A DNA stretch of 64,000 bases from Tridacna crocea (lineage: Eukaryota; Mollusca; Bivalvia; Cardiida; Cardiidae), in contig OX031069.1 of the NCBI GenBank assembly GCA_943736015.1, positions 16,931,235 to 16,995,234 on the forward strand, read 5' to 3'. The notes under the pieces were generated by a model. That model was not told the DNA's origin. It worked only from the letters and a program-made list of their open reading frames with translations, and searched no databases. Shown here one piece after another: positions 35,364 through 49,887 of the stretch (position 1 is the first letter of the stretch; each line of letters opens with the position of its first letter). A program made the translations under genes and the position numbers.

Positions 35364-37431
35364 GTCAATTTTATGTTTAATCTCTGCGCAAAATATAAAA
35401 TTCAGAAGCAACCGGTTGCTGTTGCGAAAACTTTTTCCGACAAAAAAATCTTGTTCTTGTTTGAAGAATTTAGAAGGGCATAAAGATGTAAGAATAACTA
35501 AAAATCAATTGCTTCCTTGATAGGGTAGAAAACATTGTGGGAAAAGGAGAAAATGCTGGTAGCCTGCATTGTCTCCTTTCCTCAGATTACTTTCAAAAGC
35601 CTTCTTTAAAAGGCGTCATGCATTGTGTGGTAAAAGGTTAATAATTATCCAATCAGAGAAGCTTTAAGGAAATCAGAATGGATACCAGCAGCCAATCAGA
35701 GAAGACTTAAGAAATTCAACAGCCAATCAGAGAGCTTCAAAATCGCTCGAAATTGGCGCCAAAATTTATCAATTAAAAAACAGTGAAAAAAACGGCATAA
35801 AAGTGGATTTAAAGTTTTCTTTAAAGGCTGCTGTGCAGTCCTTGGCAAACTGCAAAGATTTCACTGAAAATGGGCAAACATTTAAGAAAATAGGGGCGCA
35901 GAAGACCGTGTTTTGGTCTTTTCAAGCCCCTTGCAAGAATTACTTCCCTTTAACCCTCGATGCACCCACGCCCCCTCCCCAGCTCTTAACTGGATTTGCT
36001 TTTCTAACTCAGCCCACAATAAATGCTGCACATTGAAACTTTCAATTAGTCAATTTTTAGTGATCAATGTACAGTGTAAAAAAAAAAACAAAAACAAAAA
36101 AAAAAAACGCCCAGAAATTAATGCAAGAATTACTTCCCTTTAACCCTCGATGCACCCAACACCCCCCTCCCCAGCCCTTTACTGGACTTGCTTTTCTAAC
36201 TCAGCCCACAATAAATGCTGCACATTAGAACTTTCAATAAGCCAAAGTGATCAATGTACAGTGTAAAAAAAAAAAACGCCCAGAAATTAATGCAAGAATT
36301 ACTTCCCTTTAACCCTCGATGTACCCCCCCTCCCCCCAGTCCTTAACTGGATTTGCTTTTCTAACTCAGCCCACAATAAATGCTGCACATTGAAACTTTC
36401 AATAAGCCAAAGTGATCAATGTACAGTGTAAAAAGAAAACGCCCAGAAATTAATGTGACAAGTGGCTAAAAAAAGATTGTAAACTCTTTCAGTTGCTTCC
36501 TATTGCATAAATCAAACAAAGGCAACTGAAGTGTAATTTTTCTAATCTCTTCAAACCGCAACAAGAAACCCAGTTACGTTGACTATGTGCCAGTTACGCT
36601 CATGCGAAAACCTCAGAAATTAATGCGACAAGTGGCTAAAAAAAGCCTGAAGACTCTCATATATCAAACAAAGGCAACTGAAGTGTAATTTTTCCAATCT
36701 CTTCAAACCGCAACAAGAAACCCAGTTACGTCGACTACCGTCTCATAGGTGCCAGTTACGCTCATGCGAAAACCCCAGAAAATAATGCAACAAGTGGCAA
36801 AAAAAAAGACTGAAGACTCTTTCAGTAGCAACTGCTTCTTATTGCATAAATCAAACAAAAGGAACTAAATTTTTAATTTATATTTTTTTCTCCAATCTCT
36901 TTATACCGTGACCACAAATCCATTTACGTTGACTGCCATCGTATCCGCGAAAACGCGAAAAATCGACTTACGGAACATTTCATAGCAGAGGACACCTGTT
37001 GCTTAATAGGTCAAATATAGGGAATTTAGTTTCTAATATCTGTTTTTTATTTCTGCAATCTTTATTTACCGTGACGACAAACCCTTTTAGGTTGTCTATT
37101 GTCTCGCAGGTGCCACTTACGTATCCGCAAAAACATGAAAAATCGACTTATGGAATATCTTATAGCAGACGACAACTGTTGCTTGAGTCAATTATAGGGA
37201 TTTTTCTTTTTCTTTTTCTCTCACTAGGGCCATTGATTTGGTTACGATGACCATCTAACCCATACGTGACTGTTACGTGCCGCGCATAAAATTGTAAAAT
37301 CAGCTTCGACACTTTTGGAGGCAACTGAAACCTGTCGTACAAATCAAAGAAAGGTAAACCAAATTTTTCCCTGTTTTCTTACCAGGGTCATGAAAACATT
37401 GAACCAATTTAGACGACCGCGTGAGTCAAAA
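35364..37431 (+). repeat. Satellite unit 18 (2,068 bp), deletion haplotype
   Basis: Complete copy with the compound net 13-bp deletion near 35477-35485, the A9 run at the start of B3 (~36800) and the G form at the A/G site. Private C to T at 35984 breaks one C-run of the G-quadruplex-type motif in A1. The first two features recur together in units 20 and 24. Confidence 0.97.
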
Positions 37432-39511
37432 GTCAATTTTATGTTTAATCTCTGCGCAAAATATAAAATTCAGAAGCAACCGGTTGCTGTTGCGAAAACT
37501 TTTTCCGACAAAAAAATCTTGTTCTTGTTTGAAGAATTTAGAAGTAGGCCATAAAGACACAATAAGATGTAAGAATAACTAAAAATCAATTGCTTCCTTG
37601 ATAGGGTAGAAAACATTGTGGGAAAAGGAGAAAATGCTGGTAGCCTGCATTGTCTCCTTTCCTCAGATTACTTTCAAAAGCCTTCTTTAAAAGGCGTCAT
37701 GCATTGTGTGGTAAAAGGTTAATAATTATCCAATCAGAGAAGCTTTAAGGAAATCAGAATGGATACCAGCAGCCAATCAGAGAAGACTTAAGAAATTCAA
37801 CAGCCAATCAGAGAGCTTCAAAATCGCTCGAAATTGGCGCCAAAATTTATCAATTAAAAAACAGTGAAAAAAACGGCATAAAAGTGGATTTAAAGTTTTC
37901 TTTAAAGGCTGCTGTGCAGTCCTTGGCAAACTGCAAAGATTTCACTGAAAATGGGCAAACATTTAAGAAAATAGGGGCGCAGAAGACCGTGTTTTGGTCT
38001 TTTCAAGCCCCTTGCAAGAATTACTTCCCTTTAACCCTCGATGCACCCACGCCCCCTCCCCAGCCCTTAACTGGATTTGCTTTTCTAACTCAGCCCACAA
38101 TAAATGCTGCACATTGAAACTTTCAATTAGTCAATTTTTAGTGATCAATGTACAGTGTAAAAAAAAAAACAAAAACAAAAAAAAAAAACGCCCAGAAATT
38201 AATGCAAGAATTACTTCCCTTTAACCCTCGATGCACCCAACACCCCCCTCCCCAGCCCTTTACTGGACTTGCTTTTCTAACTCAGCCCACAATAAATGCT
38301 GCACATTAGAACTTTCAATAAGCCAAAGTGATCAATGTACAGTGTAAAAAAAAAAAACGCCCAGAAATTAATGCAAGAATTACTTCCCTTTAACCCTCGA
38401 TGTACCCCCCCTCCCCCCAGTCCTTAACTGGATTTGCTTTTCTAACTCAGCCCACAATAAATGCTGCACATTGAAACTTTCAATAAGCCAAAGTGATCAA
38501 TGTACAGTGTAAAAAGAAAACGCCCAGAAATTAATGTGACAAGTGGCTAAAAAAAGATTGTAAACTCTTTCAGTTGCTTCCTATTGCATAAATCAAACAA
38601 AAGCAACTGAAGTGTAATTTTTCTAATCTCTTCAAACCGCAACAAGAAACCCAGTTACGTTGACTATGTGCCAGTTACGCTCATGCGAAAACCTCAGAAA
38701 TTAATGCGACAAGTGGCTAAAAAAAGCCTGAAGACTCTCATATATCAAACAAAGGCAACTGAAGTGTAATTTTTCCAATCTCTTCAAACCGCAACAAGAA
38801 ACCCAGTTACGTCGACTACCGTCTCATAGGTGCCAGTTACGCTCATGCGAAAACCCCAGAAAATAATGCAACAAGTGGCAAAAAAAAGACTGAAGACTCT
38901 TTCAGTAGCAACTGCTTCTTATTGCATAAATCAAACAAAAGGAACTAAATTTTTAATTTATATTTTTTTCTCCAATCTCTTTATACCGTGACCACAAATC
39001 CATTTACGTTGACTGCCATCGTATCCGCGAAAACGCGAAAAATCGACTTACGGAACATTTCATAGCAGAGGACACCTGTTGCTTAATAGGTCAAATATAG
39101 GGAATTTAGTTTCTAATATCTGTTTTTTATTTCTGCAATCTTTATTTACCGTGACGACAAACCCTTTTAGGTTGTCTATTGTCTCGCAGGTGCCACTTAC
39201 GTATCCGCAAAAACATGAAAAATCGACTTATGGAATATCTTATAGCAGACGACAACTGTTGCTTGAGTCAATTATAGGGATTTTTCTTTTTCTTTTTCTC
39301 TCACTAGGGCCATTGATTTGGTTACGATGACCATCTAACCCATACGTGACTGTTACGTGCCGCGCATAAAATTGTAAAATCAGCTTCGACACTTTTGGAG
39401 GCAACTGAAACCTGTCGTACAAATCAAAGAAAGGTAAACCAAATTTTTCCCTGTTTTCTTACCAGGGTCATGAAAACATTGAACCAATTTAGACGACCGC
39501 GTGAGTCAAAA
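37432..39511 (+). repeat. Satellite unit 19 (2,080 bp)
   Basis: Complete copy without the deletion, A8 in B3, A form at the A/G site; resembles units 11, 12 and 16. Confidence 0.97.
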
Positions 39512-41579
39512 GTCAATTTTATGTTTAATCTCTGCGCAAAATATAAAATTCAGAAGCAACCGGTTGCTGTTGCGAAAACTTTTTCCGACAAAAAAATCTT
39601 GTTCTTGTTTGAAGAATTTAGAAGGGCATAAAGATGTAAGAATAACTAAAAATCAATTGCTTCCTTGATAGGGTAGAAAACATTGTGGGAAAAGGAGAAA
39701 ATGCTGGTAGCCTGCATTGTCTCCTTTCCTCAGATTACTTTCAAAAGCCTTCTTTAAAAGGCGTCATGCATTGTGTGGTAAAAGGTTAATAATTATCCAA
39801 TCAGAGAAGCTTTAAGGAAATCAGAATGGATACCAGCAGCCAATCAGAGAAGACTTAAGAAATTCAACAGCCAATCAGAGAGCTTCAAAATCGCTCGAAA
39901 TTGGCGCCAAAATTTATCAATTAAAAAACAGTGAAAAAAACGGCATAAAAGTGGATTTAAAGTTTTCTTTAAAGGCTGCTGTGCAGTCCTTGGCAAACTG
40001 CAAAGATTTCACTGAAAATGGGCAAACATTTAAGAAAATAGGGGCGCAGAAGACCGTGTTTTGGTCTTTTCAAGCCCCTTGCAAGAATTACTTCCCTTTA
40101 ACCCTCGATGCACCCACGCCCCCTCCCCAGCCCTTAACTGGATTTGCTTTTCTAACTCAGCCCACAATAAATGCTGCACATTGAAACTTTCAATTAGTCA
40201 ATTTTTAGTGATCAATGTACAGTGTAAAAAAAAAAACAAAAACAAAAAAAAAAAACGCCCAGAAATTAATGCAAGAATTACTTCCCTTTAACCCTCGATG
40301 CACCCAACACCCCCCTCCCCAGCCCTTTACTGGACTTGCTTTTCTAACTCAGCCCACAATAAATGCTGCACATTAGAACTTTCAATAAGCCAAAGTGATC
40401 AATGTACAGTGTAAAAAAAAAAAACGCCCAGAAATTAATGCAAGAATTACTTCCCTTTAACCCTCGATGTACCCCCCCTCCCCCCAGTCCTTAACTGGAT
40501 TTGCTTTTCTAACTCAGCCCACAATAAATGCTGCACATTGAAACTTTCAATAAGCCAAAGTGATCAATGTACAGTGTAAAAAGAAAACGCCCAGAAATTA
40601 ATGTGACAAGTGGCTAAAAAAAGATTGTAAACTCTTTCAGTTGCTTCCTATTGCATAAATCAAACAAAGGCAACTGAAGTGTAATTTTTCTAATCTCTTC
40701 AAACCGCAACAAGAAACCCAGTTACGTTGACTATGTGCCAGTTACGCTCATGCGAAAACCTCAGAAATTAATGCGACAAGTGGCTAAAAAAAGCCTGAAG
40801 ACTCTCATATATCAAACAAAGGCAACTGAAGTGTAATTTTTCCAATCTCTTCAAACCGCAACAAGAAACCCAGTTACGTCGACTACCGTCTCATAGGTGC
40901 CAGTTACGCTCATGCGAAAACCCCAGAAAATAATGCAACAAGTGGCAAAAAAAAAGACTGAAGACTCTTTCAGTAGCAACTGCTTCTTATTGCATAAATC
41001 AAACAAAAGGAACTAAATTTTTAATTTATATTTTTTTCTCCAATCTCTTTATACCGTGACCACAAATCCATTTACGTTGACTGCCATCGTATCCGCGAAA
41101 ACGCGAAAAATCGACTTACGGAACATTTCATAGCAGAGGACACCTGTTGCTTAATAGGTCAAATATAGGGAATTTAGTTTCTAATATCTGTTTTTTATTT
41201 CTGCAATCTTTATTTACCGTGACGACAAACCCTTTTAGGTTGTCTATTGTCTCGCAGGTGCCACTTACGTATCCGCAAAAACATGAAAAATCGACTTATG
41301 GAATATCTTATAGCAGACGACAACTGTTGCTTGAGTCAATTATAGGGATTTTTCTTTTTCTTTTTCTCTCACTAGGGCCATTGATTTGGTTACGATGACC
41401 ATCTAACCCATACGTGACTGTTACGTGCCGCGCATAAAATTGTAAAATCAGCTTCGACACTTTTGGAGGCAACTGAAACCTGTCGTACAAATCAAAGAAA
41501 GGTAAACCAAATTTTTCCCTGTTTTCTTACCAGGGTCATGAAAACATTGAACCAATTTAGACGACCGCGTGAGTCAAAA
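39512..41579 (+). repeat. Satellite unit 20 (2,068 bp), deletion haplotype
   Basis: Complete copy with the same compound deletion (near 39625-39634), A9 run (~40950) and G form as units 18 and 24, but without the private C to T of unit 18. Confidence 0.97.
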
Positions 41580-43659
41580 GTCAATTTTATGTTTAATCTC
41601 TGCGCAAAATATAAAATTCAGAAGCAACCGGTTGCTGTTGCGAAAACTTTTTCCGACAAAAAAATCTTGTTCTTGTTTGAAGAATTTAGAAGTAGGCCAT
41701 AAAGACACAATAAGATGTAAGAATAACTAAAAATCAATTGCTTCCTTGATAGGGTAGAAAACATTGTGGGAAAAGGAGAAAATGCTGGTAGCCTGCATTG
41801 TCTCCTTTCCTCAGATTACTTTCAAAAGCCTTCTTTAAAAGGCGTCATGCATTGTGTGGTAAAAGGTTAATAATTATCCAATCAGAGAAGCTTTAAGGAA
41901 ATCAGAATGGATACCAGCAGCCAATCAGAGAAGACTTAAGAAATTCAACAGCCAATCAGAGAGCTTCAAAATCGCTCGAAATTGGCGCCAAAATTTATCA
42001 ATTAAAAAACAGTGAAAAAAACGGCATAAAAGTGGATTTAAAGTTTTCTTTAAAGGCTGCTGTGCAGTCCTTGGCAAACTGCAAAGATTTCACTGAAAAT
42101 GGGCAAACATTTAAGAAAATAGGGGCGCAGAAGACCGTGTTTTGGTCTTTTCAAGCCCCTTGCAAGAATTACTTCCCTTTAACCCTCGATGCACCCACGC
42201 CCCCTCCCCAGCCCTTAACTGGATTTGCTTTTCTAACTCAGCCCACAATAAATGCTGCACATTGAAACTTTCAATTAGTCAATTTTTAGTGATCAATGTA
42301 CAGTGTAAAAAAAAAAACAAAAACAAAAAAAAAAAACGCCCAGAAATTAATGCAAGAATTACTTCCCTTTAACCCTCGATGCACCCAACACCCCCCTCCC
42401 CAGCCCTTTACTGGACTTGCTTTTCTAACTCAGCCCACAATAAATGCTGCACATTAGAACTTTCAATAAGCCAAAGTGATCAATGTACAGTGTAAAAAAA
42501 AAAAACGCCCAGAAATTAATGCAAGAATTACTTCCCTTTAACCCTCGATGTACCCCCCCTCCCCCCAGTCCTTAACTGGATTTGCTTTTCTAACTCAGCC
42601 CACAATAAATGCTGCACATTGAAACTTTCAATAAGCCAAAGTGATCAATGTACAGTGTAAAAAGAAAACGCCCAGAAATTAATGTGACAAGTGGCTAAAA
42701 AAAGATTGTAAACTCTTTCAGTTGCTTCCTATTGCATAAATCAAACAAAAGCAACTGAAGTGTAATTTTTCTAATCTCTTCAAACCGCAACAAGAAACCC
42801 AGTTACGTTGACTATGTGCCAGTTACGCTCATGCGAAAACCTCAGAAATTAATGCGACAAGTGGCTAAAAAAAGCCTGAAGACTCTCATATATCAAACAA
42901 AGGCAACTGAAGTGTAATTTTTCCAATCTCTTCAAACCGCAACAAGAAACCCAGTTACGTCGACTACCGTCTCATAGGTGCCAGTTACGCTCATGCGAAA
43001 ACCCCAGAAAATAATGCAACAAGTGGCAAAAAAAAGACTGAAGACTCTTTCAGTAGCAACTGCTTCTTATTGCATAAATCAAACAAAAGGAACTAAATTT
43101 TTAATTTATATTTTTTTCTCCAATCTCTTTATACCGTGACCACAAATCCATTTACGTTGACTGCCATCGTATCCGCGAAAACGCGAAAAATCGACTTACG
43201 GAACATTTCATAGCAGAGGACACCTGTTGCTTAATAGGTCAAATATAGGGAATTTAGTTTCTAATATCTGTTTTTTATTTCTGCAATCTTTATTTACCGT
43301 GACGACAAACCCTTTTAGGTTGTCTATTGTCTCGCAGGTGCCACTTACGTATCCGCAAAAACATGAAAAATCGACTTATGGAATATCTTATAGCAGACGA
43401 CAACTGTTGCTTGAGTCAATTATAGGGATTTTTCTTTTTCTTTTTCTCTCACTAGGGCCATTGATTTGGTTACGATGACCATCTAACCCATACGTGACTG
43501 TTACGTGCCGCGCATAAAATTGTAAAATCAGCTTCGACACTTTTGGAGGCAACTGAAACCTGTCGTACAAATCAAAGAAAGGTAAACCAAATTTTTCCCT
43601 GTTTTCTTACCAGGGTCATGAAAACATTGAACCAATTTAGACGACCGCGTGAGTCAAAA
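41580..43659 (+). repeat. Satellite unit 21 (2,080 bp)
   Basis: Complete copy, consensus-like, A form at the A/G site. It continues the G/A alternation of units 18-24. Confidence 0.97.
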
Positions 43660-45739
43660 GTCAATTTTATGTTTAATCTCTGCGCAAAATATAAAATTCA
43701 GAAGCAACCGGTTGCTGTTGCGAAAACTTTTTCCGACAAAAAAATCTTGTTCTTGTTTGAAGAATTTAGAAGTAGGCCATAAAGACACAATAAGATGTAA
43801 GAATAACTAAAAATCAATTGCTTCCTTGATAGGGTAGAAAACATTGTGGGAAAAGGAGAAAATGCTGGTAGCCTGCATTGTCTCCTTTCCTCAGATTACT
43901 TTCAAAAGCCTTCTTTAAAAGGCGTCATGCATTGTGTGGTAAAAGGTTAATAATTATCCAATCAGAGAAGCTTTAAGGAAATCAGAATGGATACCAGCAG
44001 CCAATCAGAGAAGACTTAAGAAATTCAACAGCCAATCAGAGAGCTTCAAAATCGCTCGAAATTGGCGCCAAAATTTATCAATTAAAAAACAGTGAAAAAA
44101 ACGGCATAAAAGTGGATTTAAAGTTTTCTTTAAAGGCTGCTGTGCAGTCCTTGGCAAACTGCAAAGATTTCACTGAAAATGGGCAAACATTTAAGAAAAT
44201 AGGGGCGCAGAAGACCGTGTTTTGGTCTTTTCAAGCCCCTTGCAAGAATTACTTCCCTTTAACCCTCGATGCACCCACGCCCCCTCCCCAGCCCTTAACT
44301 GGATTTGCTTTTCTAACTCAGCCCACAATAAATGCTGCACATTGAAACTTTCAATTAGTCAATTTTTAGTGATCAATGTACAGTGTAAAAAAAAAAACAA
44401 AAACAAAAAAAAAAAACGCCCAGAAATTAATGCAAGAATTACTTCCCTTTAACCCTCGATGCACCCAACACCCCCCTCCCCAGCCCTTTACTGGACTTGC
44501 TTTTCTAACTCAGCCCACAATAAATGCTGCACATTAGAACTTTCAATAAGCCAAAGTGATCAATGTACAGTGTAAAAAAAAAAAACGCCCAGAAATTAAT
44601 GCAAGAATTACTTCCCTTTAACCCTCGATGTACCCCCCCTCCCCCCAGTCCTTAACTGGATTTGCTTTTCTAACTCAGCCCACAATAAATGCTGCACATT
44701 GAAACTTTCAATAAGCCAAAGTGATCAATGTACAGTGTAAAAAGAAAACGCCCAGAAATTAATGTGACAAGTGGCTAAAAAAAGATTGTAAACTCTTTCA
44801 GTTGCTTCCTATTGCATAAATCAAACAAAGGCAACTGAAGTGTAATTTTTCTAATCTCTTCAAACCGCAACAAGAAACCCAGTTACGTTGACTATGTGCC
44901 AGTTACGCTCATGCGAAAACCTCAGAAATTAATGCGACAAGTGGCTAAAAAAAGCCTGAAGACTCTCATATATCAAACAAAGGCAACTGAAGTGTAATTT
45001 TTCCAATCTCTTCAAACCGCAACAAGAAACCCAGTTACGTCAACTACCGTCTCATAGGTGCCAGTTACGCTCATGCGAAAACCCCAGAAAATAATGCAAC
45101 AAGTGGCAAAAAAAAGACTGAAGACTCTTTCAGTAGCAACTGCTTCTTATTGCATAAATCAAACAAAAGGAACTAAATTTTTAATTTATATTTTTTTCTC
45201 CAATCTCTTTATACCGTGACCACAAATCCATTTACGTTGACTGCCATCGTATCCGCGAAAACGCGAAAAATCGACTTACGGAACATTTCATAGCAGAGGA
45301 CACCTGTTGCTTAATAGGTCAAATATAGGGAATTTAGTTTCTAATATCTGTTTTTTATTTCTGCAATCTTTATTTACCGTGACGACAAACCCTTTTAGGT
45401 TGTCTATTGTCTCGCAGGTGCCACTTACGTATCCGCAAAAACATGAAAAATCGACTTATGGAATATCTTATAGCAGACGACAACTGTTGCTTGAGTCAAT
45501 TATAGGGATTTTTCTTTTTCTTTTTCTCTCACTAGGGCCATTGATTTGGTTACGATGACCATCTAACCCATACGTGACTGTTACGTGCCGCGCATAAAAT
45601 TGTAAAATCAGCTTCGACACTTTTGGAGGCAACTGAAACCTGTCGTACAAATCAAAGAAAGGTAAACCAAATTTTTCCCTGTTTTCTTACCAGGGTCATG
45701 AAAACATTGAACCAATTTAGACGACCGCGTGAGTCAAAA
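43660..45739 (+). repeat. Satellite unit 22 (2,080 bp)
   Basis: Complete copy with the CpG to CpA change at 45042 (offset 1383) shared only with unit 3. G form at the A/G site, no deletion. Confidence 0.97.
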
Positions 45740-47819
45740 GTCAATTTTATGTTTAATCTCTGCGCAAAATATAAAATTCAGAAGCAACCGGTTGCTGTTG
45801 CGAAAACTTTTTCCGACAAAAAAATCTTGTTCTTGTTTGAAGAATTTAGAAGTAGGCCATAAAGACACAATAAGATGTAAGAATAACTAAAAATCAATTG
45901 CTTCCTTGATAGGGTAGAAAACATTGTGGGAAAAGGAGAAAATGCTGGTAGCCTGCATTGTCTCCTTTCCTCAGATTACTTTCAAAAGCCTTCTTTAAAA
46001 GGCGTCATGCATTGTGTGGTAAAAGGTTAATAATTATCCAATCAGAGAAGCTTTAAGGAAATCAGAATGGATACCAGCAGCCAATCAGAGAAGACTTAAG
46101 AAATTCAACAGCCAATCAGAGAGCTTCAAAATCGCTCGAAATTGGCGCCAAAATTTATCAATTAAAAAACAGTGAAAAAAACGGCATAAAAGTGGATTTA
46201 AAGTTTTCTTTAAAGGCTGCTGTGCAGTCCTTGGCAAACTGCAAAGATTTCACTGAAAATGGGCAAACATTTAAGAAAATAGGGGCGCAGAAGACCGTGT
46301 TTTGGTCTTTTCAAGCCCCTTGCAAGAATTACTTCCCTTTAACCCTCGATGCACCCACGCCCCCTCCCCAGCCCTTAACTGGATTTGCTTTTCTAACTCA
46401 GCCCACAATAAATGCTGCACATTGAAACTTTCAATTAGTCAATTTTTAGTGATCAATGTACAGTGTAAAAAAAAAAACAAAAACAAAAAAAAAAAACGCC
46501 CAGAAATTAATGCAAGAATTACTTCCCTTTAACCCTCGATGCACCCAACACCCCCCTCCCCAGCCCTTTACTGGACTTGCTTTTCTAACTCAGCCCACAA
46601 TAAATGCTGCACATTAGAACTTTCAATAAGCCAAAGTGATCAATGTACAGTGTAAAAAAAAAAAACGCCCAGAAATTAATGCAAGAATTACTTCCCTTTA
46701 ACCCTCGATGTACCCCCCCTCCCCCCAGTCCTTAACTGGATTTGCTTTTCTAACTCAGCCCACAATAAATGCTGCACATTGAAACTTTCAATAAGCCAAA
46801 GTGATCAATGTACAGTGTAAAAAGAAAACGCCCAGAAATTAATGTGACAAGTGGCTAAAAAAAGATTGTAAACTCTTTCAGTTGCTTCCTATTGCATAAA
46901 TCAAACAAAAGCAACTGAAGTGTAATTTTTCTAATCTCTTCAAACCGCAACAAGAAACCCAGTTACGTTGACTATGTGCCAGTTACGCTCATGCGAAAAC
47001 CTCAGAAATTAATGCGACAAGTGGCTAAAAAAAGCCTGAAGACTCTCATATATCAAACAAAGGCAACTGAAGTGTAATTTTTCCAATCTCTTCAAACCGC
47101 AACAAGAAACCCAGTTACGTCGACTACCGTCTCATAGGTGCCAGTTACGCTCATGCGAAAACCCCAGAAAATAATGCAACAAGTGGCAAAAAAAAGACTG
47201 AAGACTCTTTCAGTAGCAACTGCTTCTTATTGCATAAATCAAACAAAAGGAACTAAATTTTTAATTTATATTTTTTTCTCCAATCTCTTTATACCGTGAC
47301 CACAAATCCATTTACGTTGACTGCCATCGTATCCGCGAAAACGCGAAAAATCGACTTACGGAACATTTCATAGCAGAGGACACCTGTTGCTTAATAGGTC
47401 AAATATAGGGAATTTAGTTTCTAATATCTGTTTTTTATTTCTGCAATCTTTATTTACCGTGACGACAAACCCTTTTAGGTTGTCTATTGTCTCGCAGGTG
47501 CCACTTACGTATCCGCAAAAACATGAAAAATCGACTTATGGAATATCTTATAGCAGACGACAACTGTTGCTTGAGTCAATTATAGGGATTTTTCTTTTTC
47601 TTTTTCTCTCACTAGGGCCATTGATTTGGTTACGATGACCATCTAACCCATACGTGACTGTTACGTGCCGCGCATAAAATTGTAAAATCAGCTTCGACAC
47701 TTTTGGAGGCAACTGAAACCTGTCGTACAAATCAAAGAAAGGTAAACCAAATTTTTCCCTGTTTTCTTACCAGGGTCATGAAAACATTGAACCAATTTAG
47801 ACGACCGCGTGAGTCAAAA
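45740..47819 (+). repeat. Satellite unit 23 (2,080 bp)
   Basis: Complete copy, consensus-like, A form at the A/G site; it is the last A-form unit in the window. Confidence 0.97.
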
Positions 47820-49887
47820 GTCAATTTTATGTTTAATCTCTGCGCAAAATATAAAATTCAGAAGCAACCGGTTGCTGTTGCGAAAACTTTTTCCGACAAA
47901 AAAATCTTGTTCTTGTTTGAAGAATTTAGAAGGGCATAAAGATGTAAGAATAACTAAAAATCAATTGCTTCCTTGATAGGGTAGAAAACATTGTGGGAAA
48001 AGGAGAAAATGCTGGTAGCCTGCATTGTCTCCTTTCCTCAGATTACTTTCAAAAGCCTTCTTTAAAAGGCGTCATGCATTGTGTGGTAAAAGGTTAATAA
48101 TTATCCAATCAGAGAAGCTTTAAGGAAATCAGAATGGATACCAGCAGCCAATCAGAGAAGACTTAAGAAATTCAACAGCCAATCAGAGAGCTTCAAAATC
48201 GCTCGAAATTGGCGCCAAAATTTATCAATTAAAAAACAGTGAAAAAAACGGCATAAAAGTGGATTTAAAGTTTTCTTTAAAGGCTGCTGTGCAGTCCTTG
48301 GCAAACTGCAAAGATTTCACTGAAAATGGGCAAACATTTAAGAAAATAGGGGCGCAGAAGACCGTGTTTTGGTCTTTTCAAGCCCCTTGCAAGAATTACT
48401 TCCCTTTAACCCTCGATGCACCCACGCCCCCTCCCCAGCCCTTAACTGGATTTGCTTTTCTAACTCAGCCCACAATAAATGCTGCACATTGAAACTTTCA
48501 ATTAGTCAATTTTTAGTGATCAATGTACAGTGTAAAAAAAAAAACAAAAACAAAAAAAAAAAACGCCCAGAAATTAATGCAAGAATTACTTCCCTTTAAC
48601 CCTCGATGCACCCAACACCCCCCTCCCCAGCCCTTTACTGGACTTGCTTTTCTAACTCAGCCCACAATAAATGCTGCACATTAGAACTTTCAATAAGCCA
48701 AAGTGATCAATGTACAGTGTAAAAAAAAAAAACGCCCAGAAATTAATGCAAGAATTACTTCCCTTTAACCCTCGATGTACCCCCCCTCCCCCCAGTCCTT
48801 AACTGGATTTGCTTTTCTAACTCAGCCCACAATAAATGCTGCACATTGAAACTTTCAATAAGCCAAAGTGATCAATGTACAGTGTAAAAAGAAAACGCCC
48901 AGAAATTAATGTGACAAGTGGCTAAAAAAAGATTGTAAACTCTTTCAGTTGCTTCCTATTGCATAAATCAAACAAAGGCAACTGAAGTGTAATTTTTCTA
49001 ATCTCTTCAAACCGCAACAAGAAACCCAGTTACGTTGACTATGTGCCAGTTACGCTCATGCGAAAACCTCAGAAATTAATGCGACAAGTGGCTAAAAAAA
49101 GCCTGAAGACTCTCATATATCAAACAAAGGCAACTGAAGTGTAATTTTTCCAATCTCTTCAAACCGCAACAAGAAACCCAGTTACGTCGACTACCGTCTC
49201 ATAGGTGCCAGTTACGCTCATGCGAAAACCCCAGAAAATAATGCAACAAGTGGCAAAAAAAAAGACTGAAGACTCTTTCAGTAGCAACTGCTTCTTATTG
49301 CATAAATCAAACAAAAGGAACTAAATTTTTAATTTATATTTTTTTCTCCAATCTCTTTATACCGTGACCACAAATCCATTTACGTTGACTGCCATCGTAT
49401 CCGCGAAAACGCGAAAAATCGACTTACGGAACATTTCATAGCAGAGGACACCTGTTGCTTAATAGGTCAAATATAGGGAATTTAGTTTCTAATATCTGTT
49501 TTTTATTTCTGCAATCTTTATTTACCGTGACGACAAACCCTTTTAGGTTGTCTATTGTCTCGCAGGTGCCACTTACGTATCCGCAAAAACATGAAAAATC
49601 GACTTATGGAATATCTTATAGCAGACGACAACTGTTGCTTGAGTCAATTATAGGGATTTTTCTTTTTCTTTTTCTCTCACTAGGGCCATTGATTTGGTTA
49701 CGATGACCATCTAACCCATACGTGACTGTTACGTGCCGCGCATAAAATTGTAAAATCAGCTTCGACACTTTTGGAGGCAACTGAAACCTGTCGTACAAAT
49801 CAAAGAAAGGTAAACCAAATTTTTCCCTGTTTTCTTACCAGGGTCATGAAAACATTGAACCAATTTAGACGACCGCGTGAGTCAAAA
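47820..49887 (+). repeat. Satellite unit 24 (2,068 bp), deletion haplotype
   Basis: Complete copy with the compound deletion (near 47933-47942), A9 run (~49255) and G form, the third copy of this linked combination. Confidence 0.97.
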
